A DNA stretch of 64,000 nt from Methylobacterium sp. Leaf118 (GTDB taxonomy: Bacteria; Pseudomonadota; Alphaproteobacteria; Rhizobiales; Beijerinckiaceae). Below, piece after piece: positions 20,354 through 29,983 of the stretch. The first letter of the stretch is position 1. The number at the start of each line of letters is the position of its first letter. Under the pieces are notes generated by a model. The model did no database searches. It had not been told where the DNA came from and saw only the letters and a program-made list of their open reading frames with translations. The translations under genes and the position numbers were made by a program. Location: assembly GCF_920984675.1 (NCBI RefSeq), contig NZ_CAKLBV010000012.1, positions 34,311 to 98,310 of the forward strand, written 5' to 3'.

Positions 20354-20515
20354 TCCGCGCCGACGTGAAGCGGCGGAGGGGCCGGGGCGCGCCCAATCCC
20401 CCTCGGCCCGCTGGAGCCGGCGGGAACCCCGGCCATGGCCCCGGGCTTTCCACCTTGCTCTCCTGAGAAACACCTCTGAACCGACCTGCCCTCTCCGACG
20501 GCAGGTCGCTTTTTT
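20354..20515 (+). ncRNA. Candidate small RNA, about 160 nt, in the ABC/NdvA intergenic region
   Basis: A textbook intrinsic terminator on the plus strand (20482-20515) lies in a gap whose flanking genes are both on the minus strand, so it must end some plus-strand transcript with no open frame of note. A promoter-like pair is 130 bases upstream. The segment before the terminator hairpin is CU-rich and low in secondary structure (contains CCACCTTGCTCTCCTGAG and CACCTCTG), the kind of anti-Shine-Dalgarno seed seen in trans-acting, Hfq-dependent alphaproteobacterial sRNAs; hfq is present in this genome. It does not contain the 4.5S RNA core. Existence of a transcript is inference. Confidence 0.5.
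20482..20515 (+). terminator. Rho-independent terminator, plus strand
   Basis: A perfect 9-base-pair stem CGACCTGCC / GGCAGGTCG (20482-20490 and 20500-20508) with a 9-base loop is followed by one C and six T. Read on the minus strand there is no T-tract, so it does not serve the flanking minus-strand genes. Confidence 0.85.
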
Positions 20516-20531
20516 GTAGGCCCGGACGGGA

Positions 20532-22304
20532 TCAGGCCGCGAGCGGCATGTCGTCCCCGGTCTGGGCGGCCATGAACTGGGCCCGGGCGAGGTCGGCGAA
20601 GCGGTGGCCCTGGGCGACCAGCTCGTCGAAGGTGCCGCTCTCGACGATGCGGCCCTGCTCGAACACGAGGATGCGGTCGGCGTTGCGGATCGTGGCCAGG
20701 CGATGGGCGATCACGAAGGTGGTGCGGCCCTCCATGACGGTCTCCAGCGCCTGCTGCAGCTTGCGCTCCGTGGCGGCGTCGAGCGCGCTCGTGGCCTCGT
20801 CGAGGATCAGCACCGGCGGGTTCTTCAGGAGCGCCCGGGCGATCGAGAGACGCTGGCGCTCGCCGCCGGAGAGCGAGCGACCGCGCTCGCCGATCACCGT
20901 GTCGAGGCCGTCGGCTTGGCGGGCCATGAACTCGCCGGCCTGGGCGCGCTCCAGCGCGTCGAGCATCTCGGCATCGGTCGCGTCGGGACGGCCGACCTGG
21001 AGGTTCTCGCGGATCGAGCGGTTGAACAGCATCGGCTCCTGGAACACGACGCCGATGTTGTGGCGCAGGCTGGAGAGGCCGATGTCGCGGATATCCGTGT
21101 CGTCGATCCGGATGGCGCCGCCCTCCGGGTCGAAGGTCCGGTGCAGCAGGCCGAGCGTCGTCGACTTGCCCGAGCCCGTGGTGCCGACGAGCGCCACCGT
21201 CTCACCGGGCTGCGCGGTGAAGGAGACCCCGTCGAGCGCCTTGCGGCGGCCGTCGTAGGAGAAGCTCACATCCTCGAAGGTCACGGCGCCCTCGAAGCGG
21301 GTGACCGCCTTCGCGTTCGGCCGGTCCCGCACGGTCGGCACCGTGTCGAGCACCTCGAAGAACTCGCGCATCTTGGGCGCCTGCATGAACACGCCGTTGA
21401 CGAAGGTGACGACGTGGTCGAGCTTCGTCACCAGCATGGTCGCGAGGCTCATGAAGGCGACGATCTCGCCGACCGTGGCGGCCCCCTGCTGGTGCAGGAA
21501 GATGCCGGTGATGAAGATGGCCGTCATCGTCAGCGTGCCGGAGGCCCGGGTCGCGACGTTGGCCATCGCCCACCACGACAGGACCGGGATCTGCACTTTC
21601 AGGAGGTCGTGGATGATGCTGCGCATCGCTTCCTTCTCGGCGCGGGCGCGGGTGAAGGATTGGATGACGGCGACATTGCCGAGCGCGTCGGAGGCGTGGG
21701 CCGCCAGGCCCGACTGGAACTGCTCGACCTCGCCCTGAAGCGTCTCGGTCCGGCGCAGCACGTAGCTCGCGAGCGCCGTGAAGATCAGGACGAGCACGAC
21801 GAGGATCGCGCCGAGGCGCCAGTTCACGAACAGGGTCAGCGGCAGGAGCACGCCGACCGAGAGCAAGGCTGAGAAATGCTCGCGGAAGAAGCCGAGCCAG
21901 AGCCAGGCCATGCCGTTCGTGCCCTCCAGCATCGCCTTCAGGACGCGGCCGGAATGGTTGGACGCGTGGAACGCGATCGGCAGCTCCAGCACGTGCTCGA
22001 AGAAGTTCGCCATGGTCGCGAGGCGGTTGCGGTGGGCGAGCCGATCCGAATGGAGGGCGATGGCGACGCCCGCCCCGATGGTGAACAGGCCGAACACCAC
22101 CCAGGCGAGGATCCAGGGCGCCAGGGCGGTCGCGGGCGCGTTCTTGGAAAGGTGGGTCAGGCCGTCGATGATGCGGCCCATGATCAACGGCTCGGCGAAG
22201 GCCGCGACCGAAAGGGCGACGTTGGCCGCGATCAGCCCGACGGCCAGCCGCCTCTCCGCCCCGAGCAGGCTCAGAACCCGCGCATAGAGACGAATGATCG
22301 ACAT
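20532..22304 (-). CDS. ndvA: NdvA/ChvA-like cyclic beta-glucan exporter (fused ABC permease-ATPase)
   Basis: 590 residues: six membrane helices within residues 1-310, then an ATPase domain with Walker [10 protein letters not shown] at 374-382, signature LSGGERQR near 479 and Walker [13 protein letters not shown] near 503. In the membrane domain the order of blocks ([41 protein letters not shown]) parallels the ChvA/NdvA family that exports cyclic beta-1,2-glucan to the periplasm. The matching synthase (ndvB/chvB) is not in this window, so another lipid or polysaccharide substrate is possible. The ATG at 22304 is preferred over the longer frame. Confidence 0.8.
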   Translation of the reverse strand: MSIIRLYARVLSLLGAERRLAVGLIAANVALSVAAFAEPLIMGRIIDGLTHLSKNAPATALAPWILAWVVFGLFTIGAGVAIALHSDRLAHRNRLATMANFFEHVLELPIAFHASNHSGRVLKAMLEGTNGMAWLWLGFFREHFSALLSVGVLLPLTLFVNWRLGAILVVLVLIFTALASYVLRRTETLQGEVEQFQSGLAAHASDALGNVAVIQSFTRARAEKEAMRSIIHDLLKVQIPVLSWWAMANVATRASGTLTMTAIFITGIFLHQQGAATVGEIVAFMSLATMLVTKLDHVVTFVNGVFMQAPKMREFFEVLDTVPTVRDRPNAKAVTRFEGAVTFEDVSFSYDGRRKALDGVSFTAQPGETVALVGTTGSGKSTTLGLLHRTFDPEGGAIRIDDTDIRDIGLSSLRHNIGVVFQEPMLFNRSIRENLQVGRPDATDAEMLDALERAQAGEFMARQADGLDTVIGERGRSLSGGERQRLSIARALLKNPPVLILDEATSALDAATERKLQQALETVMEGRTTFVIAHRLATIRNADRILVFEQGRIVESGTFDELVAQGHRFADLARAQFMAAQTGDDMPLAA

Positions 22305-22565
22305 CTCAGTTCCGCTCCCCGCCCCGTTCGGCCGCGAAGCGGCCCGAGGATGTGAGACCCGCCGGGACTGCCCCGGCACCGCTTCGCCCCGGCGCCCCTT
22401 GAGGGCTGTCCACGAACGATCGGCGCGGGACCCTATGCCTCCCCTCCCCTGAACGGCACATGACCCGGCAAGGCCTGTTCGAGCAACGCCTTTACGGTTC
22501 CTTCAGCCTGTTTTTTTAGATCTGTGACGAGCGCCCGCGGGCGGGCAGGATCGGGCGTCGCGTCA

Positions 22566-23339
22566 ATGGATCTCGCAACCGGTATCGGGCTAGTCGCCGG
22601 CGTCGGCGTGGTCTTCACGCTGATCATGATCGATGGCGGCAACTTCGCCGCCTATTTCGACAAGCACGCCGTGATCGTGATCTTCGGCGGCGCCATCGCG
22701 GCCACCATGATCCGCTTCCCCTTCTCGGCCATGATGCATGGCCTCCCGATGGGCCTGCGCTACGCCTTCACCCTGCGCGCGGTGAAGCCGCACGACCTGA
22801 TCGAAGAGATTACCAAAATCGCCGAGGTGGTCCGCAAGTCCGGCCCGATCGCGCTGGAGAACATGGAGATCTCCGATCCGTTCCTGGCTCAGGGCGCCCG
22901 CTACATCGCCGATGGCTACGACCGCGAGTTCATCCGCGACACGATGGAGCGCGACCGGGACAACTTCCTGATGCATCTCGACGAAGGCTCGAAGATCTAC
23001 CGCGCCTTCGGCGACTGCGCTCCGGCCTGGGGCATGATCGGCACCATCCTCGGCATGGTGACGATGTTTGCCAACATGTCCGACCCCTCGAAGCTCGGCC
23101 CCGCCATGGCGACGGCCCTGCTGGCGACCCTCTACGGCGCGCTGATCGCGAATCTGGCTGCCCTGCCGATCGCCGACAAGCTGCATCTGAAGGTGGAGGA
23201 GGAGGACGTGTCGCGCTCCCTCATCATCGACGGCATCCTGCTGATCCGCGACCAGAAGAGCGCTTCGCTCGTGCGCGAGATGCTGATCGCCTACCTGCCG
23301 GCCAACCACCGCGAGGACCTTGCCGCGGAAGCGGCGTGA
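22566..23339 (+). CDS. motA: MotA/PomA-like proton or sodium channel subunit
   Basis: 257 residues. Two N-terminal helices, a cytoplasmic loop, and two C-terminal helices containing FGDCAPAWGMIGTILGMVTMF and the conserved proline segment LIANLAALPIADKL are the stator A plan; both functional prolines of MotA are present. The N-terminus DLATGIGLVAGVGVVFTLIMIDGG resembles PomA/LafT-type proteins. The motB-like gene follows after 38 bases. No other flagellar gene is in the window, as is usual for unlinked motAB; a non-flagellar role is possible. Confidence 0.85.
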   Translation: MDLATGIGLVAGVGVVFTLIMIDGGNFAAYFDKHAVIVIFGGAIAATMIRFPFSAMMHGLPMGLRYAFTLRAVKPHDLIEEITKIAEVVRKSGPIALENMEISDPFLAQGARYIADGYDREFIRDTMERDRDNFLMHLDEGSKIYRAFGDCAPAWGMIGTILGMVTMFANMSDPSKLGPAMATALLATLYGALIANLAALPIADKLHLKVEEEDVSRSLIIDGILLIRDQKSASLVREMLIAYLPANHREDLAAEAA

Positions 23340-23377
23340 TCCGGAATCGCCGCGGACCGGCGGAGGGAGCGTGAGCG

Positions 23378-24211
23378 GTGGCCAAGAAGAAGCGCGGCGG
23401 AGCCCATGGCGGCCACGGCTGGTTCGTGACCTTCGCCGACCTGATGGCGCTCCTGATGAGCTTCTTCGTCATGATCGCGGCCTATTCGACCCAGGATCAG
23501 AAGAAGCTCCAGGTGGTGGCGGGCTCGATGCGCGACGCCTTCGGCACCAACAAGGAATCGAAATACGCCGGCATCATCGAGCAGGAGGGCCTGCCGACCT
23601 CGGACAAGCTCAAGCACCTGCGCGACGTGCCGCCTGAGCGTGCCACCGACCGCACCACGCCGCCGCAGATCGACAGCGGCCTCGACGACGGCATGCCCGA
23701 CCGCGGCTATCCGGACGCCTTCGGGCAGGCCGCCGCCTCCCTGCGGCAGGCAATGCAGGACATGCCGGAAGTGGCCGAACTCTCCCGCAACATCATCATC
23801 TCGCCGAGTCAGCGGGGGCTCGACGTGGCGATCGTCGATCAGGACGGGCGCTCGATGTTCCCGGAAGGATCGACCCGGCCCTACGATCGCACCCGCCGCC
23901 TGCTGGAGCGCCTCGCCCCGACCCTCCAGCGGTTGCCGAACCGCATCGCGGTGACCGGCTACACCGCCACGCCTCGTCCGGGCTCTCGCGATACCGCGCC
24001 GCCCTGGGAGCTCTCGGCCAACCGCGCGATCACCGTGCGCGAGATCCTGGCCGGCGCGGGTCTCCCGGACAACCGCTTCGCGTCCGTCACCGGCAAGGCC
24101 GACACGGAGCCGATGTTTCCCGACAACCCCTATCTCGCCGCCAATCGGCGGGTGACCGTGACGCTCTTGAGCGAGCCGCCGCCGACCCCAGGCGGCAAGG
24201 TGCTGCCGTGA
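23378..24211 (+). CDS. motB: MotB-like stator subunit with OmpA C-terminal domain
   Basis: 277 residues, GTG start. A basic N-terminus precedes one helix with FADLMALLMSFFVMI, in which Asp20 corresponds to the ion-conducting Asp of MotB. A long linker follows (about residues 50-120) and then an OmpA-like peptidoglycan-binding domain with the segment LSANRAITVREILAGAG and a final NRRVTV. Together with the preceding gene it forms a stator complex. The OmpA domain is recognisable but divergent. Confidence 0.85.
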   Translation: MAKKKRGGAHGGHGWFVTFADLMALLMSFFVMIAAYSTQDQKKLQVVAGSMRDAFGTNKESKYAGIIEQEGLPTSDKLKHLRDVPPERATDRTTPPQIDSGLDDGMPDRGYPDAFGQAAASLRQAMQDMPEVAELSRNIIISPSQRGLDVAIVDQDGRSMFPEGSTRPYDRTRRLLERLAPTLQRLPNRIAVTGYTATPRPGSRDTAPPWELSANRAITVREILAGAGLPDNRFASVTGKADTEPMFPDNPYLAANRRVTVTLLSEPPPTPGGKVLP

Positions 24212-24221
24212 CGCGCGGGCG

Positions 24222-24719
24222 CTACTTCGCGACCAGCAGCGCCCAGTAGACCTTGTATTTGGAGCCCGGAGCATAGGCGGTGGCGATGCCCATGCGGGTC
24301 GCCTCGGGCGCCAGCATCACGGCGCGGTGCGGCGCGCTCTCGCGCCAGCCCGAGAAGGCCTCGGCGAGGGTGTGATAGCCCGCCGAGAGATTGGCCTCCG
24401 CCCCGTCATAGCCGAGGCGCGTGATGGCGCTGCGCACCGTGCGGCTGTTGCTCGGCCGGTCCGCCGCGGCCATGGCGGCGGCCTCGGTCTCGGCGAGCCG
24501 CTGCAATTCGGGATCGACCGCCAGAGGCGCCGCGCCGTTGTTGTGGCGATAGGCCGAGATCATGTCGCGGGCCGCGACCGTGTCGAGATTCGTCGCGCCC
24601 GTGGTGAGCGGCAGGTACAGGCTCGGCAGCGCGTCGGTCGGCGCCGTGCGGCCGGCGCAGCCCGGGAGCAGGGCGACGAGGGCAAGCGCGGCGGCAAGAA
24701 GAGGCGGGCGTCCGAGCAC
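24222..24719 (-). CDS. CAP/SCP-domain lipoprotein
   Basis: 165 residues, GTG start. A hydrophobic signal ending in LLPGCAG gives a lipobox cysteine at about residue 21, so it is probably a lipoprotein. The remainder is a CAP (SCP/PR-1) domain, seen in MISAYRHNNGAAPLAVDPELQRLAE and the closing HRAVMLAPEATRMGIA region, with the histidine pair expected of the family only partly kept. Bacterial CAP proteins have been linked to envelope functions, but the activity is unknown. It is convergent with motB. Confidence 0.8.
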   Translation of the reverse strand: MLGRPPLLAAALALVALLPGCAGRTAPTDALPSLYLPLTTGATNLDTVAARDMISAYRHNNGAAPLAVDPELQRLAETEAAAMAAADRPSNSRTVRSAITRLGYDGAEANLSAGYHTLAEAFSGWRESAPHRAVMLAPEATRMGIATAYAPGSKYKVYWALLVAK

Positions 24720-24802
24720 GTCAGCTGATATCCGAAAAATTCGAACCGCCTAGGTGGGAATGACCGCCTCCGGTCTCAAGGGGGCGCCGGCCGCCGCCGG
24801 GC

Positions 24803-27568
24803 TCAGCCCGGCTGTCCCATGAGACGCCGGGCCGGGTCCCGCCCCTGCCCCGGCCCTTGCCCTTCCGGCGCCGCATCCGCGTGCCGGGGGCCTTGGCGGG
24901 TTCCTTGGTGGGGGTCTTGGGCCATGTGCCCCTCCTCGCCCCGCTCCGGGCTCGACAGGGCCACGCTGTGCCGGGGGCCGGCGGGAGCCGCGACCGCCTG
25001 GGCGATCTGGCCGAGCGCGTCGCGCACCGGTTCCAGGCCCTGCACGGTGATGAAGCTCGAGGCCGGCCCCATCGGCGGGATGAACTCCGCCTCCGCCAGG
25101 GTCTTGAACACCGAGAAATTCAGATCGCTCTGGACCTTCTGCGACAGGTTCACGTCGATGATCATCGCGATCAGTTCGAATTCCAGGAACGGATCGCCGA
25201 TCTTTTTGAACACCACCCGCGGCGGCGGCTGCTTGAGCACGTCGGGATGGGCGCTGGCGCAGGCCACCATCATCTCCGCGGCCCGCACCGGGTTCTGATT
25301 GCGCAGGACGCTCACCGCGATGATGACCCGGCCGGTGCGGTCGCCGCGCACGCGGTTCTTCACGATGCCCGAGATCAGGTTCGAGTTCGGCACGATCACG
25401 GCCGAGCGGTCGAAGGTCTGGATCTCGGTGGAGCGCACGGAGATGCGCTTCACGATCCCCTCGGAATCGCCGATCAGCACCTGATCGCCGACGCGGATCG
25501 GGCGCTCCCACAGCAGCAGCAGCCCCGAGACGAAGTTGTTGACGATCGATTGCAGGCCGAAACCGATACCGACCGAGAGCGCGCCGGCCACGATGGTGAG
25601 CTTCTCGAGGCTCAGGCCGAGATAGGAAAAGGCGAGCGCCAGGGCCAGCAGGAAGCCGACATAGCCCGCCACCGTCGAGATCGAGTTGCGCAGGCCTGCG
25701 TCGAGGTCGGTCGCCGGCAGGTAGGTGTTTTCCAGCCAGCGCTGGATCGCCCGCGTCAGGAAGACGCCGATCGCCAGGATGCTCAGGCCGAAGGCGATCG
25801 CCGAGAGCGAGATCGTGACGTCGCCGACCTTGAAGCCGAAGAAGGCCGTGCGGATCGACGAGAGCACGTCGGTCGAGTCGAGCCCCCAGGGCGCCAGGAT
25901 CAGGAGCGCGGCCACCGCGACCAGCACCACCCGGGCGAAGCCGGTGGCCAGGACGGCGATCTGGTTGAGCGAGCGCTTGCGCAGGCCCGTATTGGCCTGG
26001 AGGGTCGTCGCGAAGCGGGTCTCCTCGCTGAGCGTGCCGCCGATCAGGGTGTCGGCGCTGGACATGAAGAGCCACAGCAGGACGATCAGGCTCGCCGCCC
26101 AGATCAACTGGTCGACCAGGAAGGCCGAGAGCGCGACGTAGCCGACGAGGGGCGCGAGGGCGATCACCGCCACCGCGACCCAGCCCAGCAGGCGCAAGGG
26201 GCCGCCGATCCCGGACGAGGCGTCGGTGGCGACGTAGGGCCCGAAGCACTCCTCCTCCTTCTCCGCCGTGTCGGCGAAGCGGTGGAGACCGATCGCCAGC
26301 AACGCGGCGGCCGCGATGGCGCCGAGGCCGCGGGTCGCGATCGAGATCGGCAGGGCCGCGTAGATCGCCGAGTTCAGCGCCTCGATCGACTTCGAGACGG
26401 TGATGACGACGGCGATGGAGACGGCGAGCGCGGTGATGCGCCACGCGGCGGCGTCCGAGACCGGGGCCGGACGCCAGGCGGGCTTGCCGACGGCGAGCAG
26501 CGCGTCGGAGGTCGCTTCGACGAAGGCGATGAAGGCGAAGCCGCCGACGATGGCGCTCGCCACCGGCAGGAAGCGGCTGGGCAGGAGTTCGGTCGCGTCG
26601 AGGGCGAAGTAGATCATGTAGCTGCCCGCGACCGCCGGCAGCGTGCCGAGCAGGAGCACCCGCCAGGCCGCGAGCAGCTTGCGCCGCCGCGACGGATCGG
26701 TGACGGCGACATCCCGCCGCCCGAGCCGGGGGGCGATGTTGCGGCGCCCGAAATACAGCGCGAAGGACAGGCCGAAGGCGAGCCCCAGCACCAGCAGGTT
26801 CCACAGGGTGCCGTTGCGGCGGAACAGGGCGATCGTGTCGTCGAGCCCCGAGCTGAGCGAATTGAGATCGCGGGGGATGTCCGCGCCGACCCGCATCCAC
26901 AGGTCCGGGCTCAGCAAGGACGAGGCGCGCTCGAACAGGCCGCGGGTGAAGGCAGCGCGGCGCTTGTTGGACACCTGATCGACGATCTGGTCGCTCTGGA
27001 CGAGGAGCGATTTGGCGAGCCGCTGGGTTCCGTCGATGTCGTTGACGGTCTGCTCCCGCTCGGCCCGCTCGCGGGCCACGTCCTCGCCCTCCTCGCCCTC
27101 CTTGGGCTTGGGACCGATCTGTTCCAGGCGCTCACGGGCCGCGTCGAGGCGGGGGCCGAGCGCGTCGATGATGGTCCGCAGCCGGTCGGCGACGCCGTCG
27201 AGCCCGTCGCGGGCGCGGGACAGGTCCCCCGGGCCGGCATTGGGCCCGGTGATCGCCTTCTCGCGACCCTCCAGATCCGCTTTGATCTCCTCCAGCCGGT
27301 CGCGCACCGTCTGCAGCACCTCGGAGACCGGCGTCTTCGGCGGCGCGGGCTTCGCGGCCGGGGCCGGCGCTGCGGCGGCCGGGCCGGGCTGCGGCGGGCC
27401 GTTGGCCGGGGGGACGGCTTTCTGCGGCTGCGCCGGGGCGGCGGGCGGCGCGGCTTGTCCCTGACCCGACGCCGTCCCCGGCATCAGCGCAGCGGTGCCG
27501 AGGGCGGCGACCAGGGCGGCGCTCCGGGCGAAGTGGCGGAGATCGGAGAGAAGGGAGCGTCGAAGCAT
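24803..27568 (-). CDS. DUF3772-containing MscS-type mechanosensitive channel
   Basis: About 921 residues. A signal peptide ends near a TASGQG site, then a Pro/Ala linker, a periplasmic DUF3772-like coiled region (near residues 80-230), a long run of hydrophobic helices, and the MscS core with GIGFGLQSIVNNFVSGLLLLWERPIRVGD and its beta-domain. A further domain ends in a Gly/Pro/Asp/Gln-rich tail. Such large MscS proteins act as osmotic-downshock valves in the inner membrane. The start is the ATG at 27568, five bases after AAAGGA; the ATG at 27574 is too close to that site. Confidence 0.88.
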   Translation of the reverse strand: MLRRSLLSDLRHFARSAALVAALGTAALMPGTASGQGQAAPPAAPAQPQKAVPPANGPPQPGPAAAAPAPAAKPAPPKTPVSEVLQTVRDRLEEIKADLEGREKAITGPNAGPGDLSRARDGLDGVADRLRTIIDALGPRLDAARERLEQIGPKPKEGEEGEDVARERAEREQTVNDIDGTQRLAKSLLVQSDQIVDQVSNKRRAAFTRGLFERASSLLSPDLWMRVGADIPRDLNSLSSGLDDTIALFRRNGTLWNLLVLGLAFGLSFALYFGRRNIAPRLGRRDVAVTDPSRRRKLLAAWRVLLLGTLPAVAGSYMIYFALDATELLPSRFLPVASAIVGGFAFIAFVEATSDALLAVGKPAWRPAPVSDAAAWRITALAVSIAVVITVSKSIEALNSAIYAALPISIATRGLGAIAAAALLAIGLHRFADTAEKEEECFGPYVATDASSGIGGPLRLLGWVAVAVIALAPLVGYVALSAFLVDQLIWAASLIVLLWLFMSSADTLIGGTLSEETRFATTLQANTGLRKRSLNQIAVLATGFARVVLVAVAALLILAPWGLDSTDVLSSIRTAFFGFKVGDVTISLSAIAFGLSILAIGVFLTRAIQRWLENTYLPATDLDAGLRNSISTVAGYVGFLLALALAFSYLGLSLEKLTIVAGALSVGIGFGLQSIVNNFVSGLLLLWERPIRVGDQVLIGDSEGIVKRISVRSTEIQTFDRSAVIVPNSNLISGIVKNRVRGDRTGRVIIAVSVLRNQNPVRAAEMMVACASAHPDVLKQPPPRVVFKKIGDPFLEFELIAMIIDVNLSQKVQSDLNFSVFKTLAEAEFIPPMGPASSFITVQGLEPVRDALGQIAQAVAAPAGPRHSVALSSPERGEEGHMAQDPHQGTRQGPRHADAAPEGQGPGQGRDPARRLMGQPG

Positions 27569-28218
27569 CGTCATCCTTTGCCGGAGGATTCGGGGTCGGG
27601 CCGCTCGGCCGGGGCGCGAGGCCGGTCGCGGGTCCGCCGGCCGGCGGCGCCGGGACGGGGTAACGATCCGGGTGCGTTGCAGCAACCACCCCCCGACCGG
27701 GACGCGGTCCGGGCCCTCCCGCGCCGCGGGCGCGGACCGTGACCGCCGCCCCGTGCCAGGACGCCCGGTATGGGCCGGCAATGGGGCGAAAGCGTGCGGG
27801 GGCGAAACCGCGCGGCGGCGAAACCGCGCGGAAGGACGGGCATTCGGGACAGGTTTCGGCGGCCGGAGACGATCGGCAGGGGAAATCGTCGGGCGCGACG
27901 ACGGGGCCGCCGTCCTCGCCTTCACAAGCTTGTCACGCTGATATTAGACTAAGCGCCGATGGACTTGGCCTTATCCTCAGCGAGCGAGGAGGCGGCGCTG
28001 ATCGTCCGCCCCGCCACGCTTCCGACCGACCCGGCGCGTTCCGCCGGACGGGGAAAGCGTCGCCGTTGGACCTCCCTCCGAGAGGATGCCGGCCGACGGG
28101 ATCCGCTCCCCCCGAAGCCCGGGCACGCGCCCCGGCGAGGACGGCGCGGGCTCCCCCCCATCCACCGGCCGAGGCAGCGGCGCCCACGACGCGCCGCCGC
28201 GAGCAGCGAGTGGCGTCG
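27569..28218. other. Long intergenic region between mscS and the HNH gene
   Basis: About 650 bases without a convincing gene. A 13-base direct repeat CGAAACCGCGCGG occurs at 27803 and again at 27819. An AT-richer patch near 27920-27950 has TTCACA and TTAGAC 17 bases apart, a possible promoter for the HNH gene that would leave a leader of about 260 bases. Open frames here are arginine/proline-rich and look like GC-driven artefacts. Confidence 0.45.
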
Positions 28219-28767
28219 ATGATCGATCTCCAGACCCTGGTCCTTAATGCGGATTACCGGCCGCTCTCCTACAATCCGCTCTCGTTGTGGTCCTGGAAGG
28301 ACGCATTCACGGCCCTGTTCCTCGACCGCGTCACCCTGGTGGCCAATTACGATGTCGAGGCGCACAGCCCCAGCCGGTCCCTGAAGGTGCCGAGCGTGGT
28401 CGCCCTCAAGAGCTACGTGGCGCTCGCCCGCAGCCCCGCCTTTACCCGCTACAACATCTACCTGCGGGACACGTTCAGCTGTCAGTATTGCGGTCTGCGG
28501 CTGCCCTCGGGCGGGCTGACCTTCGATCACGTCGTGCCGCGCTCCCGCGGGGGCCTCTCGACCTGGGAGAACGTCGTCGCCGCCTGCTCGCCGTGCAACC
28601 TGCGCAAGGCCAACCGCACGCCCGCCGAGGCCGAGATGCCGCTTCTCAACGAGCCGCACCGTCCGACCCGCTACGAGCTGCACCGCCGCCAGCCGGAATT
28701 CGACCACCGGCAATATCACCACACCTGGCTCGACTACCTGTACTGGGACAGCGAACTCGACAGCTGA
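28219..28767 (+). CDS. HNH endonuclease family protein
   Basis: 182 residues. A conserved N-terminal region (LQTLVLNADYRPLSYNPLSL) of a widespread HNH family precedes a zinc-ribbon HNH core: CQYC at 88-91, the H-containing TFDHVVPRSRGG at 101-112, and CSPC at 123-126 with the closing NLRK. Close relatives are found as single genes in most Hyphomicrobiales genomes, so this is likely a housekeeping member rather than a mobile nuclease. The ATG at 28219 matches that family's start; the upstream extension is low-complexity. Confidence 0.88.
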   Translation: MIDLQTLVLNADYRPLSYNPLSLWSWKDAFTALFLDRVTLVANYDVEAHSPSRSLKVPSVVALKSYVALARSPAFTRYNIYLRDTFSCQYCGLRLPSGGLTFDHVVPRSRGGLSTWENVVAACSPCNLRKANRTPAEAEMPLLNEPHRPTRYELHRRQPEFDHRQYHHTWLDYLYWDSELDS

Positions 28768-28790
28768 CGCCGTCGGGGCGGCGCCCTGGC

Positions 28791-29072
28791 TCAGCGCAGG
28801 GGCTGGGGCGGCTCGTTATACATGGGCTGATAGGTCGGCCGCGGCTGGTAGCCCTCGACGAGGAAGGTCGCGCTCGGCGCCGGCGCGTGCAACGCCGGGC
28901 CGGGCAGCGGCAGGCGGAAGCGGGGCCGCGGATCGCGATAGGGCACGTCCGGCGGCAAGCCACCGGCGACCGGCCCGGGGGGACGGCCGTAGCCCTGGGC
29001 ACAGGCCGGCGCGACGGCGAAGGCGCCGGCCGTGCCGAGCAACGCGGTCAGGATCGGGAGAAGGTGCCGCAT
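28791..29072 (-). CDS. Small secreted proline-rich protein
   Basis: 93 residues. A clear signal peptide ends at a CAQG site near residue 26, then a Pro/Tyr/Arg-rich mature part of about 65 residues with no fold prediction. No family recognised. It lies next to the beta-barrel gene cluster on the same strand, which suggests an envelope location. Confidence 0.6.
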   Translation of the reverse strand: MRHLLPILTALLGTAGAFAVAPACAQGYGRPPGPVAGGLPPDVPYRDPRPRFRLPLPGPALHAPAPSATFLVEGYQPRPTYQPMYNEPPQPLR

Positions 29073-29110
29073 CGGCCTGCCTCGGGCTGACGAATGTCGA
29101 AAGGGCGAGA

Positions 29111-29983
29111 TCAGAACTTGAAGGCCGCGCCGCCGCGGACGGTGTTGAGTTCGGCGCTGTGACCCTTGAAATCGTTGAACAGCACGTACTGGTACTCGCC
29201 ACGCAGCAAAATGTTGGGTGTGATCGCGTACTCGAGGCCAGCGCCGAGTGCGACGCCGCCAACCGTCACCTTTTTTGTGCCGCCGTAAGTTGTGGTGCCG
29301 GGAATGCCGTTCATGGGATCTCCGGGATTGAAGTAAGCATACCCGTAATTGACAGTCGGATTCGTCTTATTAAAGCCGAAGCTCTGGATGTCGACGGAAT
29401 CTCTGATTGTCGCTCGCCCGACGGCCACACCCCCGGTCACGTAGGGCAAGAAGGAGCCGAATGCATATCCTGCCCGACCTCGAATGGTGCCGTAATCTTG
29501 AATTTTGGTGCTGGCGACACCATTCAAGCCGACTGCTGCGTAAAATTCGCCGGCTTGATCCGAGAAGCGCCTGATCGTATCCGAACTAAATCCTGTTCGG
29601 CCGAAATAGGTGTAATCTCCCTCCAAGCCGACGACGACCTCATCAAATTGGACGTTGTAGCCAACGTAGGCGCCATAACTTTCGCCGCCGGTGTGGGTCG
29701 AGCGCGTTGCAAGAAGACTTGAAGCATTCAAGTGCTCCTCGGAAATAGAGTAGCGCAGAGCATTGGCGACGATCGGCTGAAATACTTTTCCGAAGCCCTG
29801 GCTTGCGGACGAATATCCGCCATGCCCACCGACATACACACCGCTCCAGTCGATCACCGGAGCGGCGGCGTAGCCATCATCGGAGCCGCGCAGGTAGCCG
29901 TAATCGAGGTCGGCAGCCGTCGCGCCGAGGGGCGCCGACACGAGAACAGTCAGGAGACCCAGGGTCGCGAAACGCATCGTCAT
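29111..29983 (-). CDS. Outer-membrane beta-barrel protein (Omp25/31-like)
   Basis: About 290 residues. Signal peptide ending ATAADL, then the family pattern with WSGVYVGGHGGYS, repeated amphipathic strands, GTIRGRAGYAFG, and the terminal GGAAFKF with the C-terminal Phe of outer-membrane barrels. Related to the Omp25/Omp31 group of alphaproteobacteria. The middle of the gene (about 29200-29800) is clearly less GC-rich than its neighbours, with codons unusual for this genome, which suggests acquisition or diversifying exchange. ATG 29983 or 29977 (two in-frame starts after GAGG). Confidence 0.83.
   Translation of the reverse strand: MTMRFATLGLLTVLVSAPLGATAADLDYGYLRGSDDGYAAAPVIDWSGVYVGGHGGYSSASQGFGKVFQPIVANALRYSISEEHLNASSLLATRSTHTGGESYGAYVGYNVQFDEVVVGLEGDYTYFGRTGFSSDTIRRFSDQAGEFYAAVGLNGVASTKIQDYGTIRGRAGYAFGSFLPYVTGGVAVGRATIRDSVDIQSFGFNKTNPTVNYGYAYFNPGDPMNGIPGTTTYGGTKKVTVGGVALGAGLEYAITPNILLRGEYQYVLFNDFKGHSAELNTVRGGAAFKF

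Noticed and set aside
20354..20515. SRP (4.5S) RNA or a known riboswitch in the sRNA gap
   Set aside because: The conserved 4.5S core and known riboswitch cores were looked for by eye and not found.
24857..27742. A 961-codon plus-strand frame opposite the MscS gene
   Set aside because: His/Arg/Gly/Asp-rich composition typical of antisense GC-rich shadows; the minus strand carries recognisable MscS motifs.
27803..27831. Direct repeat of 13 bases in the gap before the HNH gene
   Set aside because: Only two copies in GC-rich DNA; too little to claim an iteron or a binding site.
28219..28767. HNH protein as a mobile-element or defence nuclease
   Set aside because: It belongs to a family found as a solitary conserved gene in many relatives and there is no mobile or defence context.
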